The notes beneath the pieces are model-generated. The model was not told the DNA's origin, made no database searches, and saw only the letters and a program-made list of their open reading frames with translations. A stretch of 64,000 nucleotides of DNA, from contig JAMSLZ010000005.1 in assembly GCA_026027325.1 (NCBI GenBank), forward strand, positions 1,054,001-1,118,000, given 5' to 3'. Made by a program: the position numbers and the translations under genes. Positions 11,554 to 22,290 of the stretch are shown here, piece after piece. Each line of letters begins with the position of its first letter. The first letter of the stretch is position 1. The DNA is from Actinomucor elegans. Lineage: Eukaryota > Mucoromycota > Mucoromycetes > Mucorales > Mucoraceae.

Positions 11554-13057
11554 TCAAGCACTGGTAGGTTGCACTTCTTCTTGCAATTCAGGAACAGGTT
11601 CAATCATGGGTGGGCTTGTTAGCAAAAGAGGAGTTAGTACGAGTTACTTTTTATGAACATTTACATAATATTACCTTGGCCGTCTTCCTCTGTTCTTTTG
11701 AGCTTCTTGTATTTTGGCAGCGGAAGGATGTTCCATTGGCGTTAATAACTCGAAACTACAAAGCAATTCTTCATTGATGCTCATAATAGCACCGAAATTA
11801 TCAAACTCTCCACAATAGTTAGGTGCACTAAATACTGTCACCAATGTACGTTCATTAAAGAACTGATAGCCATCTTCTACGACCTATTCAACTATGAGTA
11901 CCTTGCTTCATTTTTAGGTCTATTAATCTACATACCATATGCGCTCTACAGACTAAATCTAAATCATGTTTTGCCAAAAATTCATTCACAATCTTCTTTC
12001 CAAAACAATAGGAAACGCCTCTTTCATTATCTTCCCATTCAATTGCAGTATCTGATGGGTCTGACCATAGCAAATCATTCAGTAGGCCGTATTCAGGCAC
12101 GTCTGTAGGACGCATGATGTTTCGAACGTCGTCCATTGTATGCATTGAAGGGCTTAAACCGCCATGAACACAGAATATTTTACTTGCCACTAAGGCAGCA
12201 ATGGGAAGCGTGTTAAACACATCAACAAAAGTTTTCCAGACTTTGGTATTGGTTCTCCGTTTGCATTCATCGTAAAAACCATAGACCCGTGTTACGTTTG
12301 CGCATTCATGATTTCCTCTCAGTAGAAAAAAGTTTTCAGGATACTTGATCTTGTAGCAAAATAACAATAAGATCGTCTCCAAACTCTGCTTTCCTCGATC
12401 CACATAATCACCCAAAAACAGGTAGTTTGAATCAGGAGGAAATCCACCCTATAACAAGGGATTGATTAACTATGTGGTATTGTATATATCATATATATTT
12501 ACCATTTCAAAGAGTCGAATCAAATCATGGAATTGACCATGAATATCACCTAATATTTTGACGGGTGGATTCAATTCTATCAGGCTCTGTCAAAAAGTGT
12601 GTCAGTTCACCATTGATTTATTTAGAATTGTACTTACAGGTTGGCTAAGAAAGACCTCTTGTGCTGCCCGACAAATGGCTACAATCTCGGAATTTCGAAA
12701 GCAAATTGACTTGGTTACCTTGTTTTTGATACCAACCTCCATCAATCGATTGATACACTCATCAATATCCAAGTTCCATCCAATGGAACGAATGGACGAG
12801 GTGGTTAATTGGTTTTGAGAGCTATATGTCAGTTGATTGTCCGCTGGAGGGCTGCTTAGTTGCGGCGATTCTTGCTGAAAGGCCTTTTGTGCTGGTGGAA
12901 TAGCTGTAGGTACACCGTTGCCTCTCTGTATACTCGAGTTTACAAGTATCGAGTTGACAGAAGTGGCTGTCGCATTTGATATTTCGTTATCAGGTATTTC
13001 AGAACGAACAATACTTGGTCTATTATCCTTTCTTTTCTTTGAGGGAATATTGCCCAT
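11554..13057 (-). CDS. PPZ-type serine/threonine protein phosphatase (PP1 superfamily)
   Basis: A metallophosphatase catalytic subunit. Start ATG 13057-13055. The first exon encodes a hydrophilic extension of about 90 residues beginning [11 protein letters not shown], then the conserved helical start ([30 protein letters not shown]). The next exons carry [20 protein letters not shown], then [24 protein letters not shown] and LLWSDPSD (metal and phosphate ligands intact). The [22 protein letters not shown] and CSFELLTP segments sit in the exon at about 11883-11675, and a short last exon ends in EEVQPTSA. Gly2 suggests N-myristoylation; this plus the N-terminal extension points to the PPZ subgroup rather than plain PP1, as inference. 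The extension is much shorter than that of yeast Ppz1. The gene starts 123 bp after the stop of the next gene on the same strand. Confidence 0.9.
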
Positions 13058-13180
13058 TGCGCTTTTATTGTAATGTTAGATTAAACAAAGGGAAAAAAAA
13101 GAAGGGAAAAAAGAGGGAATTGTTTCGGTGAGAAAAATAGACTGAGGTTACCTTCATGGTAACGCTTATTATGATGCACA

Positions 13181-15310
13181 TCACGTGGTGCCTATGGTTA
13201 CTACTGCTTTTTCAGATCGCTTGAGACAATGACGAATAAGAGCCTTAGCTTTTTTAGTGGAATAGTACATTAGTTTAGGTGTCAAGCGCTCCTGCTTGGC
13301 TACACCCAAAGCAACTGACATGGCTAAATTAGTTGCTTGGATCTCGTTGATGTTTGTACGACTGATATAGTTTTTGTTCAGAAATTCATCACCTGTTGAA
13401 ACCAATTGTACATTATCAGTGTGCAGAAACCCGTAATCATCCATTTTGATCGCCACTGCAGTCTTGTCATGATCTGTAAACTTTATACACTGAAACATGT
13501 AACCTTTAAAATAACAGGTATCACACATATACTTGTCGTGAAATGTCTGTATAGGCGCCAATAGTGATGAAGGGATATCTTCCATATTGCGCTTCAATAG
13601 ATAGTCAAGTATCTGGTTGAAATCTGCTTCGTTCCCAGATTTCAAACAAAGCACCAATAAACCCCATATCATTGAGAACGAACAAGACGGATTTTCATCA
13701 TCCTTTCGCAAGATTTTCATTTTTCGATTCCATATTTCAAATCCCTTCTTGCACATCTGTACTATATGATTGGGCGATCCTTTGCATTCATAGAGTAGTG
13801 TGCTTAAAATAGGCTCCAGTACACGATCATCAGACAAGAGTTTATCAAAGCAAAGTCGAACCAGTAAATTATAGATGGTCATAGTTTTGACATATCTTGC
13901 TTTTCGATCTACCATAACCTCTGGACTATGTACAGCAATCGATAAAATATCATGCAAGAAACCCGGTGCTTCATTTTCTTCTGGATGCAAGTATTCAGAA
14001 CACATAAACCGAGAATAAACTAACCAAGCTCGTGATTCCCATTCAGTTTGACGCGAAACATCTTGAAGTGGAATTTGTCGAAAAGCCACCCAGCAAAGAT
14101 GCATCACAATACATGGAGTAGCATCGTTGACAGCGTCACCCATAGCCAGATACACCTGCCATCCATATTCAAACTGATTATTTTTGATCGCTATATAAAT
14201 CATTGTGTTGTCATTGTCTGTGCTGATACGATCCACTTCTTGCCTTTTGGTCTCAATGTTTAGTTTCTCCAAGGCCCAATCTTTTACATTATCTTTCTCC
14301 TGCTGTATAGCCTCTAAATTTTCGTTGCGTTTTGCCTCATAGTCTTTCTTGGTTTGGTGCCAAACTTGGTCGGCGCTGCTGAGAGCTGCCTGGTAAAACA
14401 TCCAGAAACTAAACTGATCTTGCTCAGAGACTTCTTGCATCAAAGGCATCTCGATACGAATAGGTGGCAGATCGATAGGTGCGATGGGATTAGCAATATC
14501 TAAATAAGGCTTGCCATAATCTGATAAAAGCCCTTGTGCTTCCTGGGTTTGCTTTGGTTCTTGCATCAAGTGAAGTGATACAGCAGTACGATAACATGTT
14601 GTATCCCATTCGCGCCTTGGTAGAGCATACATGGCTTGTAGAGCAAGTGATTCGTGATGGTTTTCAACTAATGAGTTCACTACTGCTAAATGAGCGTCTC
14701 TCTATATATAAACAGTTATTTTTTACTTTATTTTTGCCTCAACATTTCCTTCTCTACTTACTTCTAACACATAACCAGACTCTACTACTTTAGTGAACAG
14801 ACGCCACATAATTGAATTCCGAATATCAGGATGTTCCCCATTATTGGTTTTGGACATTTCATTTACAAGTTGAGCAATAGTAGGATCGCAAAGTGACTTT
14901 AGGATTTGAGAGTAAATCTTGGATACTTCTTGCTTATCTTCGTCTTCTGTTTGTGTCATTTGTAAGTGATCAAGTGCTTGTTGCAAAATTTGGATAGCAT
15001 GGGCTACATTATTATTATCGAGTATCTCACTCACTACCTGTCGACCAAAACGCACGCTGTTTTTTCTTTTTGGAGGCATATCTGTGCTATGCTGATCTAT
15101 GCTAGTCGACTGACCCGCAGAGCTTGAGTCTTCAGTATCATAATGAGGTTCTACAACCGCCTCTAGTTCTTGATGTTGCTGCTGTTCGTCTTTGATATTG
15201 TTTGAAAACAGACCCGTCCATCCTTCGAAAAAATTGCCAAAAATAGGAGGTACTTCACCGGTTTCATCGTTTCTATTGAACTGAAGACTATTTCTATGCG
15301 TATGTGTCAT
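13181..15310 (-). CDS. Helical-repeat (PPR/TPR-like) protein of unknown function
   Basis: Two exons: 15310-14762 and 14701-13181, with an intron of about 60 nt joining YVLE to RDAHLAVVNSLVEN. Product about 678 aa. The first 100 residues are hydrophilic and acidic, with a basic patch PPKRKNSVRF. The rest is alpha-helical with paired amphipathic helices, for example MIYIAIKNNQFEYGWQVYLA followed by PCIVMHLCWVAF, the look of PPR/TPR-like hairpins. A charged helical stretch (KKDYEAKRNENLEAIQ) lies mid-protein. A Cys pair MCDTCYF is near the C-terminal third. There is no clear signal or mitochondrial leader. I do not recognise the family; RNA binding would be a guess. Confidence 0.75.
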
Positions 15311-15784
15311 TCGGTTTCTGAAATAAAATGAAAAAGAAAAAAGGTCCAGAACACCATTTTTTTCACCTTTATATATATAAAAAAAAGACCCGGTTTCAAA
15401 TTTAATTTGACAGGTCTCGAAACCAAGACTATAGTTGGTTCTCGACTTGAGGTAACATGAACACCATTGTTTATTATAGTGCTTGATCTGCTATTGTTAA
15501 AAATATACTTCTGTTGAACTACAAAGCTTGATGCTTTTGATTCGAATCAAAGAAGAAGAAAAAAAGCTCCAATCAATAAAGGTTACATATCAGCGAATCA
15601 ATACAAGTTGCTTGGTACATTAAATTAGATGCAACAGCATATTTTTATTATGAAATACTAGTTGGATATAATATTAGACTAAAATTGATTGAGAGATCCG
15701 GAAATGATTAGTTATTATATATATATAGTATCCTGCTTATCTTCAACAGTGCAGACTATTCGTGATAATTTAATAAAACGAAAC

Positions 15785-15870
15785 TTTTGATAGGTGCTGT
15801 AACTCATTCTGGACATGTTCTAGAAATCAAATGCGATATTAAACTGATATTAGTCGAGAGATCTATAGAT
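15785..15870 (-). repeat. Dispersed degenerate repeat, copy
   Basis: Read on the minus strand: AGATCTCTCGACTAATATC, then AGTTTAATATCGCATTTGAT, then AACATGTCCAGAATGAG. All three blocks are present. Confidence 0.65.
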
Positions 15871-15951
15871 ATAAATGACATGAAGTATGTGCAACTCATA
15901 GCGAATATTAGAAATATGTACTCATAGTGATTTGGTCATATAATTGTTCTC

Positions 15952-16021
15952 GAAGATGCAGTACTTCATTTTAAACATGTACTAGCAACCAGATTGACAT
16001 TATATGAAAATCGATCGAGGA
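15952..16021 (-). repeat. Dispersed degenerate repeat, copy
   Basis: Minus strand: TCGATCGATTTTCATATAAT, then TAGTACATGTTTAAAATGAA and GTACTGCATCTTCG. Confidence 0.6.
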
Positions 16022-16554
16022 AAGCAGAGGCAGAAAAAAATGAAAAAAAAAAGCCCAAGGGAATACACAAAGGCCAAACTTCCAAATATTGTCGTATTGC
16101 AGGGACATAAAGGTAAGTGATTTTGAGTCATCATATAATATTTACATATTAAAATTTTAAACATGCATACCTAAAAATGAGTACTATTTAAAAATGCTAA
16201 TTCTAGCTCAAGTTCAATTAAACGCTTTCCATGCCGCAATTGTTCCTGGTACTGTTTTCATCATGTTTGGGGCTCCAACATCAAAAATCGCCACTATTCG
16301 ATCATTTCGAGGTTTTTCAAATTTGCATTTAACTTGACCCAAATATTCTAAACCTGAGAAGTTTCAGAATTGAATTGCCGAGAAATCAGATATTCTGCTT
16401 GTACCATCATGATAGCAGCATACAAGGACCTAAATTACTTTATATTAATAAGTGATAGATATATGAATATAGTTTAAATTGTTATGATATTATAGACCGA
16501 GAGTACGCTAATAGCTATCTCTACATCTTGGAAGTATATCATCAGAAATTAAAG

Positions 16555-16556
<2 letters not shown>

Positions 16557-16585
<29 letters not shown>
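16557..16585. repeat. Poly-A run
   Basis: Nearly 30 consecutive A just downstream of the choice-of-anchor gene; its length in the assembly may be unreliable. Confidence 0.9.
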
Positions 16586-16587
<2 letters not shown>

Positions 16588-16709
16588 TGATATTTATCAC
16601 GATAGAGCTAAACAAAAGTATTGATATCCAAGATAACTATGTATTGGTATATATCTCATGATTATCATCGTAAAGGCAATTGTTATTATAATTCTCGTTT
16701 TCTCTGCAT

Positions 16710-18221
16710 TTATTGGTCTTCCTCACAATCATCTTCGTCGAGATCCTCATCATCTTCGTCTTTCTTATGATAGCCACCGTCCTGTTCCCAGTGTTTAACT
16801 GACTTAAGTTCTGGTATGATAATAACTGCTGTTGTGGTGGCGGCAGCTGTGTCAAATTCAGTGACTGTTAATGTCGTGAAGTCTATGGTAGGAGTAATAA
16901 TGACGGACTCTTGGGTAGTAGTGATGGAAACGGTTGTTACTGCGGGAGAGCAGTTATCTATCGCATTACAATCATTGAAGAAATTACAATTTTCATCTAA
17001 GGCTTTGAAATTATGAATGTGAGTATTAGGTACTGTTGCTAAGTAGGTACGAGCTAAGACAGTGCCCGCAGTACCACCCGTGCCCCTTATTTGGACTGTC
17101 CCTAGAATGGATGATAGGATTAGCGTGAAACGCTTGGCAAACTTCAATGAAAGATGTACCTTCTGGCATGAGAATGAAACCACCGAATGGATATTCATTA
17201 TCAAATTGGATCCAAATGAAACGAGGATCATAAGATCCCTGTTGGTCAGAAGGATAAAAATTCCAAATTGTGCTGCAAATACGCATACCAATACTAGGGT
17301 GGGTTGTGCTAATTTGAACGGGATATTCAGTATCGATAGGGATCTGTTACAAAGCAACAAGTTATAAGCTTACAAATTATTCCGTGTGGTATATAAACAA
17401 ACAGCCACATACATTTACGATCAATTTCGAAGGCCATTCTCCTGTTACTGGTCCATTCCAAGTGCTTGCATTAAACAAAAAGGCTGAAGGGTCAGACATT
17501 TTTCCAGGATATAAATCACAATTTCCTTCATTACAAGTATTCATGGTGATAACATCATATCCATTGGTTTTATTACCAATAGACACCAAGTTACCGCTTT
17601 CATTGAGGAAAAGGCTGGGTTGGTATGTTGAAAATTCCATCGCAACGTCAATAGATTCGTTCCTGGCCTTTTCGAAATCTAAGATATTTGTGGTATAGTT
17701 ATTTGTTGGACATGTAAGGATTGCTTGAGCAAATGTAGACTGAACGACGATTGGAGACAATGATATTTCACCACGCACTGAGAAGGACCCACCGTAGGTT
17801 GCGCGTCTTACTATGAGACCATAGTCACCAAAATCGGGTTCCACATTAGAACAATCACTGGTACTGCCCAGAGTATTGATAGAGGCACTGCCATTCTGCA
17901 CAATAATGTTTCCACTCGCTATTGGTCCATCAGTGACTAAGCCCTCTATACCATCAAAAGAGTTGAAAGTAATAACATTGAACCGAAGGGCCTTTTTATA
18001 ATACAATGTAAAGCTTCAGCATTGGTATTTGAATAATACGAAAAAAAACATACCTCTTCAGTGCTTGTGTTTCCACCACATGTGGTTCCACCATTCAACA
18101 AGATATCGGTTACGCTTCTTTTGGACAGTAAATGATTACTTGACTTGGGTTCAGGGATTAACGTCGCAAAGATTTGCGGAGTAAAAGTAAGCAAAGCGAA
18201 TTGAAGTAACTTGGCCTTCAT
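16710..18221 (-). CDS. Secreted choice-of-anchor A domain protein with acidic tail
   Basis: Start ATG 18221-18219, followed by a signal peptide (MKAKLLQFALLTFTPQIFA). Exons: 18221 to about 18055, about 17990 to 17415, about 17342 to 17167 and about 17108 to 16710. The domain starts ALRFNVITFNSFDGIEGLVT and continues GPIASGNIIVQNG, GDYGLIVRRATYGGSFSVRG, FGGFILMPEG, then TVQIRGTGGTAGTVLARTYL and PNTHIHNF. This is the beta-solenoid-like fold with the closing RGTGG/VLART/HNF pattern of choice-of-anchor A proteins. A 58-nt intron (GTACAT to TTCTAG) must be removed before TVQIRG. The tail is Thr-rich, then strongly acidic (DEDDEDLDEDDCEEDQ), with no GPI signal seen. Several N-glycosylation sites. 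Likely secreted or wall-associated; substrate unknown. Confidence 0.82.
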
Positions 18222-18974
18222 CACTGTGATTAAAACGAAAGAATACAAAAAAGAATCAGTAATTATATGTATGCATTCCTTTCTTTATTTTTAAGAAGCA
18301 TACGTGTACTGTTATCATATTAGTATTCGACTACAAATTTGGTTTTTTAATCACAACTGGTTTAATACACAATCATCATACTTCTAACAAATATTGTGTT
18401 TCTTTTAACCTATTAAGTTTATATTGAAGAATCGATTTTTTCTATATTTTTAAATGTGTGTATTTCTCAAGATATATGAAATTCATATATTTATATATGA
18501 GGTGGTTTCATTTATTATTATTTTTTATATATATAAAATGTCGGTAGTTAAAGTAGAAGCCAATCATACTTAAAGTTTACTTTTTATAAATGAGTCCCCA
18601 CCATCTGTCAACTTCATCAGAGGCTGGAATCACCACTTAAATCAATTAACAAAATATAATGCAAAACACATATATAAAGTCATATTTTAAATCATTTAGA
18701 ATGATAATGTTAAAATATAGTTTCTTTTGAAGTAGAAATACAAGAGATACAAGCTAGCTGGATAATAATTTAAATTTTTATCACACATGTAAGCAATTGT
18801 TATAAAACTGGAAAATATCTTCAAAGTCCTCTATGGATGATGTTTATTCAAAAATAGAGTAAGATCCTTTTAGATGCCTCTACTTCGGCATCTTTTATAT
18901 GCTTTCTATTCTATTCAATTATTCCCAGCTTTGTTTGGTATTATTATCACCGTTGTTGCTACTACTCCTATGTG

Positions 18975-19014
18975 TTACTGTTATTGTTATTGTTATTATT
19001 GTTATTATTATTAT
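18975..19014. repeat. GTTATT/TTA microsatellite
   Basis: Imperfect repeats of TTATTG and TTATTA. Confidence 0.85.
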
Positions 19015-19154
19015 ATGTCCAGCTTAGGTGTCACACAGGATATAAAATACACTATTATTTTTATGCCCGTGTAGATAGATAGCCTTATATTTACTACAAC
19101 ACATTCCTTTATATTAATATGACATTTAAGAAGACCTATAGCCGGTGGTATTAA

Positions 19155-19487
19155 GCTGATGAAGGAAACAAAGACAATATAAGCTTTTATGGTTGCATTC
19201 TGGAGCTTCTGCTTCAAAATGAGGGCAGAGAACTCATCATTTGGAACCAGAAGAACGAGGCTGGGATTGACAATCGTAAGAAACTTGTCGGCTTTACTGT
19301 AGATGGAAGAAGGAAGTTCAATATCATTGATAGAGCTTTGTTATATTTTCAATATAAGGATGCCTACTCAAGAAATAAGTTTGGTATTCACACAAAGGTC
19401 TGTTTGATTATGAACTATGTTGCCACACATAAATTGAAAAATTATACAAAAAATTATATAAAAAATTGTACAACTTCTCTTGTATAA
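19155..19487 (+). other. Unrecognised open frame, possible decayed coding relic
   Basis: An open frame of about 110 codons between stops, with no ATG near its start. It includes GCILELLLQNEGRELIIWNQ, then KKLVGFTVDGRRKFNIIDRA and LLYFQYKDAYSRNKF. Composition is protein-like (balanced charge, mixed hydrophobics) until about 19430, after which it becomes Asn/Lys low-complexity. I do not recognise it. It could be a piece of a mobile element or an exon of a lost gene. Confidence 0.3.
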
Positions 19488-19639
19488 TCTTTTTGAAAAT
19501 GTATATAATTTTTTAAATCTAAAACAGCCAATAGAATATGTCGAAAAAATTATATACAAAAAAATAAAATAAATGAAACTTCTTATGATTTGTTTCTGAA
19601 AATTTTAAATCTAAGGTATACCCTTGGGTTTTTTTCGTA

Positions 19640-19710
19640 GCTCGATTTTCATATAATGTCATATCTAATTGCTGATACATGCTCAAAATGAAGTGCTATA
19701 TCTGCTATAA
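19640..19710 (+). repeat. Dispersed degenerate repeat, copy
   Basis: CTCGATTTTCATATAATGTC, then ATATCTAATTGCTGATACAT, then GCTCAAAATGAAGTGC. Confidence 0.6.
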
Positions 19711-19800
19711 CAATTATAATATCAAAGTATCATAATTATACTATATTTTAGATATTAACTATGAATTATACATATTTCAAGACTTTTGGATTTATAGAAC

Positions 19801-19885
19801 CCTTAACTGATCCCAGTTTAATTTCACACTTGATTTCTAGGACATGTTCAGAATGAACCACTGCACCTATATTAGAGCCTTTGCT
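19801..19885 (+). repeat. Dispersed degenerate repeat, copy
   Basis: ACTGATCCCAGTTTAATTTC, then TTGATTTCTAGGACATG, then TTCAGAATGAACCACTGCA. Among the best-preserved copies. Confidence 0.65.
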
Positions 19886-19967
19886 GAAGTAAACTGCAAT
19901 TATTGCATAATATAATAGTTAATAGTTGTGTGATTTCATTCATTTTCAGGTGAATTTGATCTAATGA

Positions 19968-20030
19968 TCAATAGATCTCGCGACAGATCCACATTTAATT
20001 AGTAACTTAAGTTTAGAATGGACTATTCGT
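19968..20030 (+). repeat. Dispersed degenerate repeat, copy
   Basis: AATAGATCTCGCGACAGATC, then ACATTTAATTAGTAACT and TTTAGAATGGACTATTCG. Confidence 0.5.
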
Positions 20031-20533
20031 TTAGGGAGCACTATTTTTTTTTTTTTTTTTGTTGACTGAGGTAGAGTGCATACGATTTTACGGTTAATAG
20101 TGGAATATATGTACGTTGTATCTTAATATAGACTTACAGATTTTTCCTGGTAAATCGATGGTAAATAATAGGCACATTTAATTACTGATTTGACTGCGTT
20201 TCACAATGGCTTGCTGATCTAAAACCCAAGAACAAGACGTATACCAAGGTGATTTAAATAGATAATTAATAACATCACATACAGTTTTTCCTTGCATAAA
20301 CATGATGCAAAAGTCTTGATACAAGGCTCTTCAAATTTCAAAAGGAATGTATTTTTTTTTATCGTGTACCACATATATGCACGACTGATTATAGATAAAG
20401 TATTGTTTAATCTCTGGAACCGATTTATCGCTGACATATAAATTTTGAATTAAATATTTTTCGCTGTGAAGTTTTTCTTTCCCCTCTTTTTGTTTTATTA
20501 AAGCCCATTTACATTCAATAGCGAACATCAATT

Positions 20534-21131
20534 ATGCAAACTATACAACCATCGCATCCTGGCCTTTTCAAAGTGATCCGTCAAGGTGACCCAACTTCTT
20601 TTACAAGCAAGCTCGTTGCTGAACGAGACTTTGAGAAAGACAGCGTCATTGCAGACTTGACAGGTCTAACACCTGGACCTAAGCGTTATTCTTCAGTGCA
20701 AATTTCAGCTAAAGAACACGTCGAATTGAATAGTGATTTACTTTATTTGAATCACTCTTGCGACCCTTCTACCTATTTAGACGTGACGAAAAAGGCTATT
20801 GTTGCATTAAGAGATTTAAAAACAGGGGACGAACTCACATTCTTTTACCCTTCCACTGAATGGGATATGGGTAAGCAAGAAAAAAAAAGAAGCTCATTCA
20901 AACATACTTAATTTAATGACCTATTAGCCCAAGCTTTCGATTGTTGGTGTGGTGCATCAAAGGTAAGGATATTTTGATTCATTACGAATAAATCGTAACC
21001 CAAGTATATATTCATAGTGTGTTGGAAAAGTGAATGGTGCTCGTCATATTCCCACTGAAACTTTAGAACAGTTCACCTTGAGCGATCATATCAGAGAACT
21101 CTTAAAAGAACGGGACTCCATCAAGCATTAG
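20534..21131 (+). CDS. Small SET-domain protein with post-SET cysteines
   Basis: Start ATG 20534, stop TAG 21129-21131. Three exons: 20534-20870, about 20928 to 20962, and about 21020 to 21131. The product of about 160 aa is essentially a lone SET domain: SVIADLTGLTPGPKRY, then the NHSCDPS pseudoknot motif (YLNHSCDPSTYLDV), RDLKTGDELTFFYPSTEWDM, then a post-SET-like FDCWCGASKCVGKVNGARHI. The middle exon of about 35 nt supplies FDCWCGASK and the third begins CVG, so both introns must be removed to assemble the cysteine cluster. The family methylates protein lysines using S-adenosylmethionine, but the substrate is not predictable here, and activity of such short members is unproven. It is convergent with the SH3 gene, stops about 160 bp apart. 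Confidence 0.85.
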
Positions 21132-21290
21132 AATTGTAATTGCCCTGTGTCATCTTATTTATTCAAATTCCGCAATTTCTCACGGCTCTAGAGTCCTTAA
21201 CCACGTTACACGAACCTATACAATAAAACCTCGCTTTGGTTGAACAACAATAATATAGATCTAGGATACTTTGTTTTTATTGTCAGTAAC

Positions 21291-22290
21291 TTAAAAGATG
21301 GAATGGGCAACATCGCTACCAACTATATATATGTATATATATAAAAAAAAAGTTTAGTTTCAATTTAATGTACAAACGTCAACACTTACGCGTAGCACCG
21401 AAGCCCCAGGTTGCTGCATTCGCCACATTGCCAGCAAGCTTCTTGCCGAAACTTGACATTTTACCTTCTTCATGAGGTTGCTCCACCGCAGCAGGGGCAG
21501 AAGATGTACTTGCTACTTGTTGAACAGGTGGAGGAGCATAAGTCATTTGCTGTTGAGGAGGGGCATAACTGTTGGATTGTGGTGGAGGGGGGGCATAACT
21601 GTTGGATTGTGGTGGGGGTGCATAGCTGTTGGATTGTGGTGTAGGAGGTGCTCCATATGAGCTTTGCTGCTGTGGTGGAGGAGGGTAACTATAAGTATCT
21701 TGCTTTGGAGGTTGAGGTGAATAGCCATAACTATCCCGCTGAGTATCGCGTGCAGGTGGTGGAGGAGGAGGAGGACTAGAGGTTTTTTTATCTTGATAGC
21801 CGCTGCAAAACCACATAAGTACCTTGTAGCTTTCTTCCCACTTTCATACTTACTCTATTTTTTTGACATAGCTTCGAGGGAAAATACCAACCTTGCCATT
21901 TAAAGAACCCTTCCACCAATCATCATTTACTATCTCTGTTAATTGAATCATGTCACCTCTATGGAAGCTCAAATCGGTACTGGGGTTTTGACCATTGTAA
22001 TCATAAAGAGCTTCAACGCAGCCCAATCCATTAGCGGCTGTGTTATATGAAGGAGGAGGAGGAGGAGGGGTTGATATGGTTGATTGAGTTGGCGAGGGTG
22101 TAGGCATGATGCCACCGGGAAAAGATGGTGGGCTATTATAAGAAGGTACATCACGGCTACTGATATCTCTGGGTAACAGTCTCAAGATATCATCATATGC
22201 TTGACCTTGGATATAATTGTGTGCTTTCAATAAGCTCAATTCGTTACGAATTGAAGCAATAATGTGTTGAGCAAATGCAGATTCTGCCAT
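21291..22290 (-). CDS. SH3/proline-rich protein, Lsb1/Pin3-like
   Basis: Start ATG 22290; exons 22290-21854, about 21804 to 21387 and about 21322 to 21291. The N-terminal helical segment (AFAQHIIASIRNELSLLKAH) and one SH3 domain (EALYDYNGQNPSTDLSFHRG, then DDWWKGSLNGKVGIFPRSYV) are in exon 1. Exon 2 is Pro/Tyr/Gln/Ser-rich with tandem QSNSYAPP units, then FGKKLAGNVANAATWGFGAT. The small last exon gives LGSDVAHSIF*, matching the conserved C-terminus of yeast Lsb1/Pin3. Reading through the second intron would end falsely at RKC. The family binds Las17/WASP and acts at cortical actin; yeast Pin3 can promote prion formation, a property that cannot be assumed here. Confidence 0.88.
21559..21646. 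repeat. Coding tandem repeat, about 27-30 bp unit
   Basis: Three near-identical units around GCATAACTGTTGGATTGTGG, encoding QSNSYAPP units of the SH3 protein (minus strand). The units differ by a few G, giving 3-4 prolines each, which suggests slippage. Confidence 0.85.

Larger units (their letters stand above)
15311..16709. other. Spacer with dispersed repeats and poly-A
   Basis: A 1.4-kb spacer with repeat copies in reverse orientation (15785-15870, 15952-16021), a 14-bp perfect palindrome TTGATTCGAATCAA near 15537-15550 and a poly-A run at 16557-16585. The stretch 16200-16330 is somewhat richer in GC but has no clear reading frame. Confidence 0.55.
18222..20533. other. Spacer with microsatellite, repeats and a coding-like relic
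   Basis: A 2.3-kb spacer. It holds a GTTATT microsatellite (18975-19014), an open unrecognised frame (19155-19487), three dispersed-repeat copies (19640-19710, 19801-19885, 19968-20030) and a poly-T run near 20044-20060. The promoter of the SET gene is at the right end. Confidence 0.6.

Noticed and set aside
15537..15550. Perfect 14-bp palindrome TTGATTCGAATCAA
   Set aside because: Single occurrence noticed, not near a start codon; chance is adequate in AT-rich sequence.
16637..16855. 72-codon ORF overlapping the acidic tail
   Set aside because: Shadow frame of the choice-of-anchor gene's last exon.
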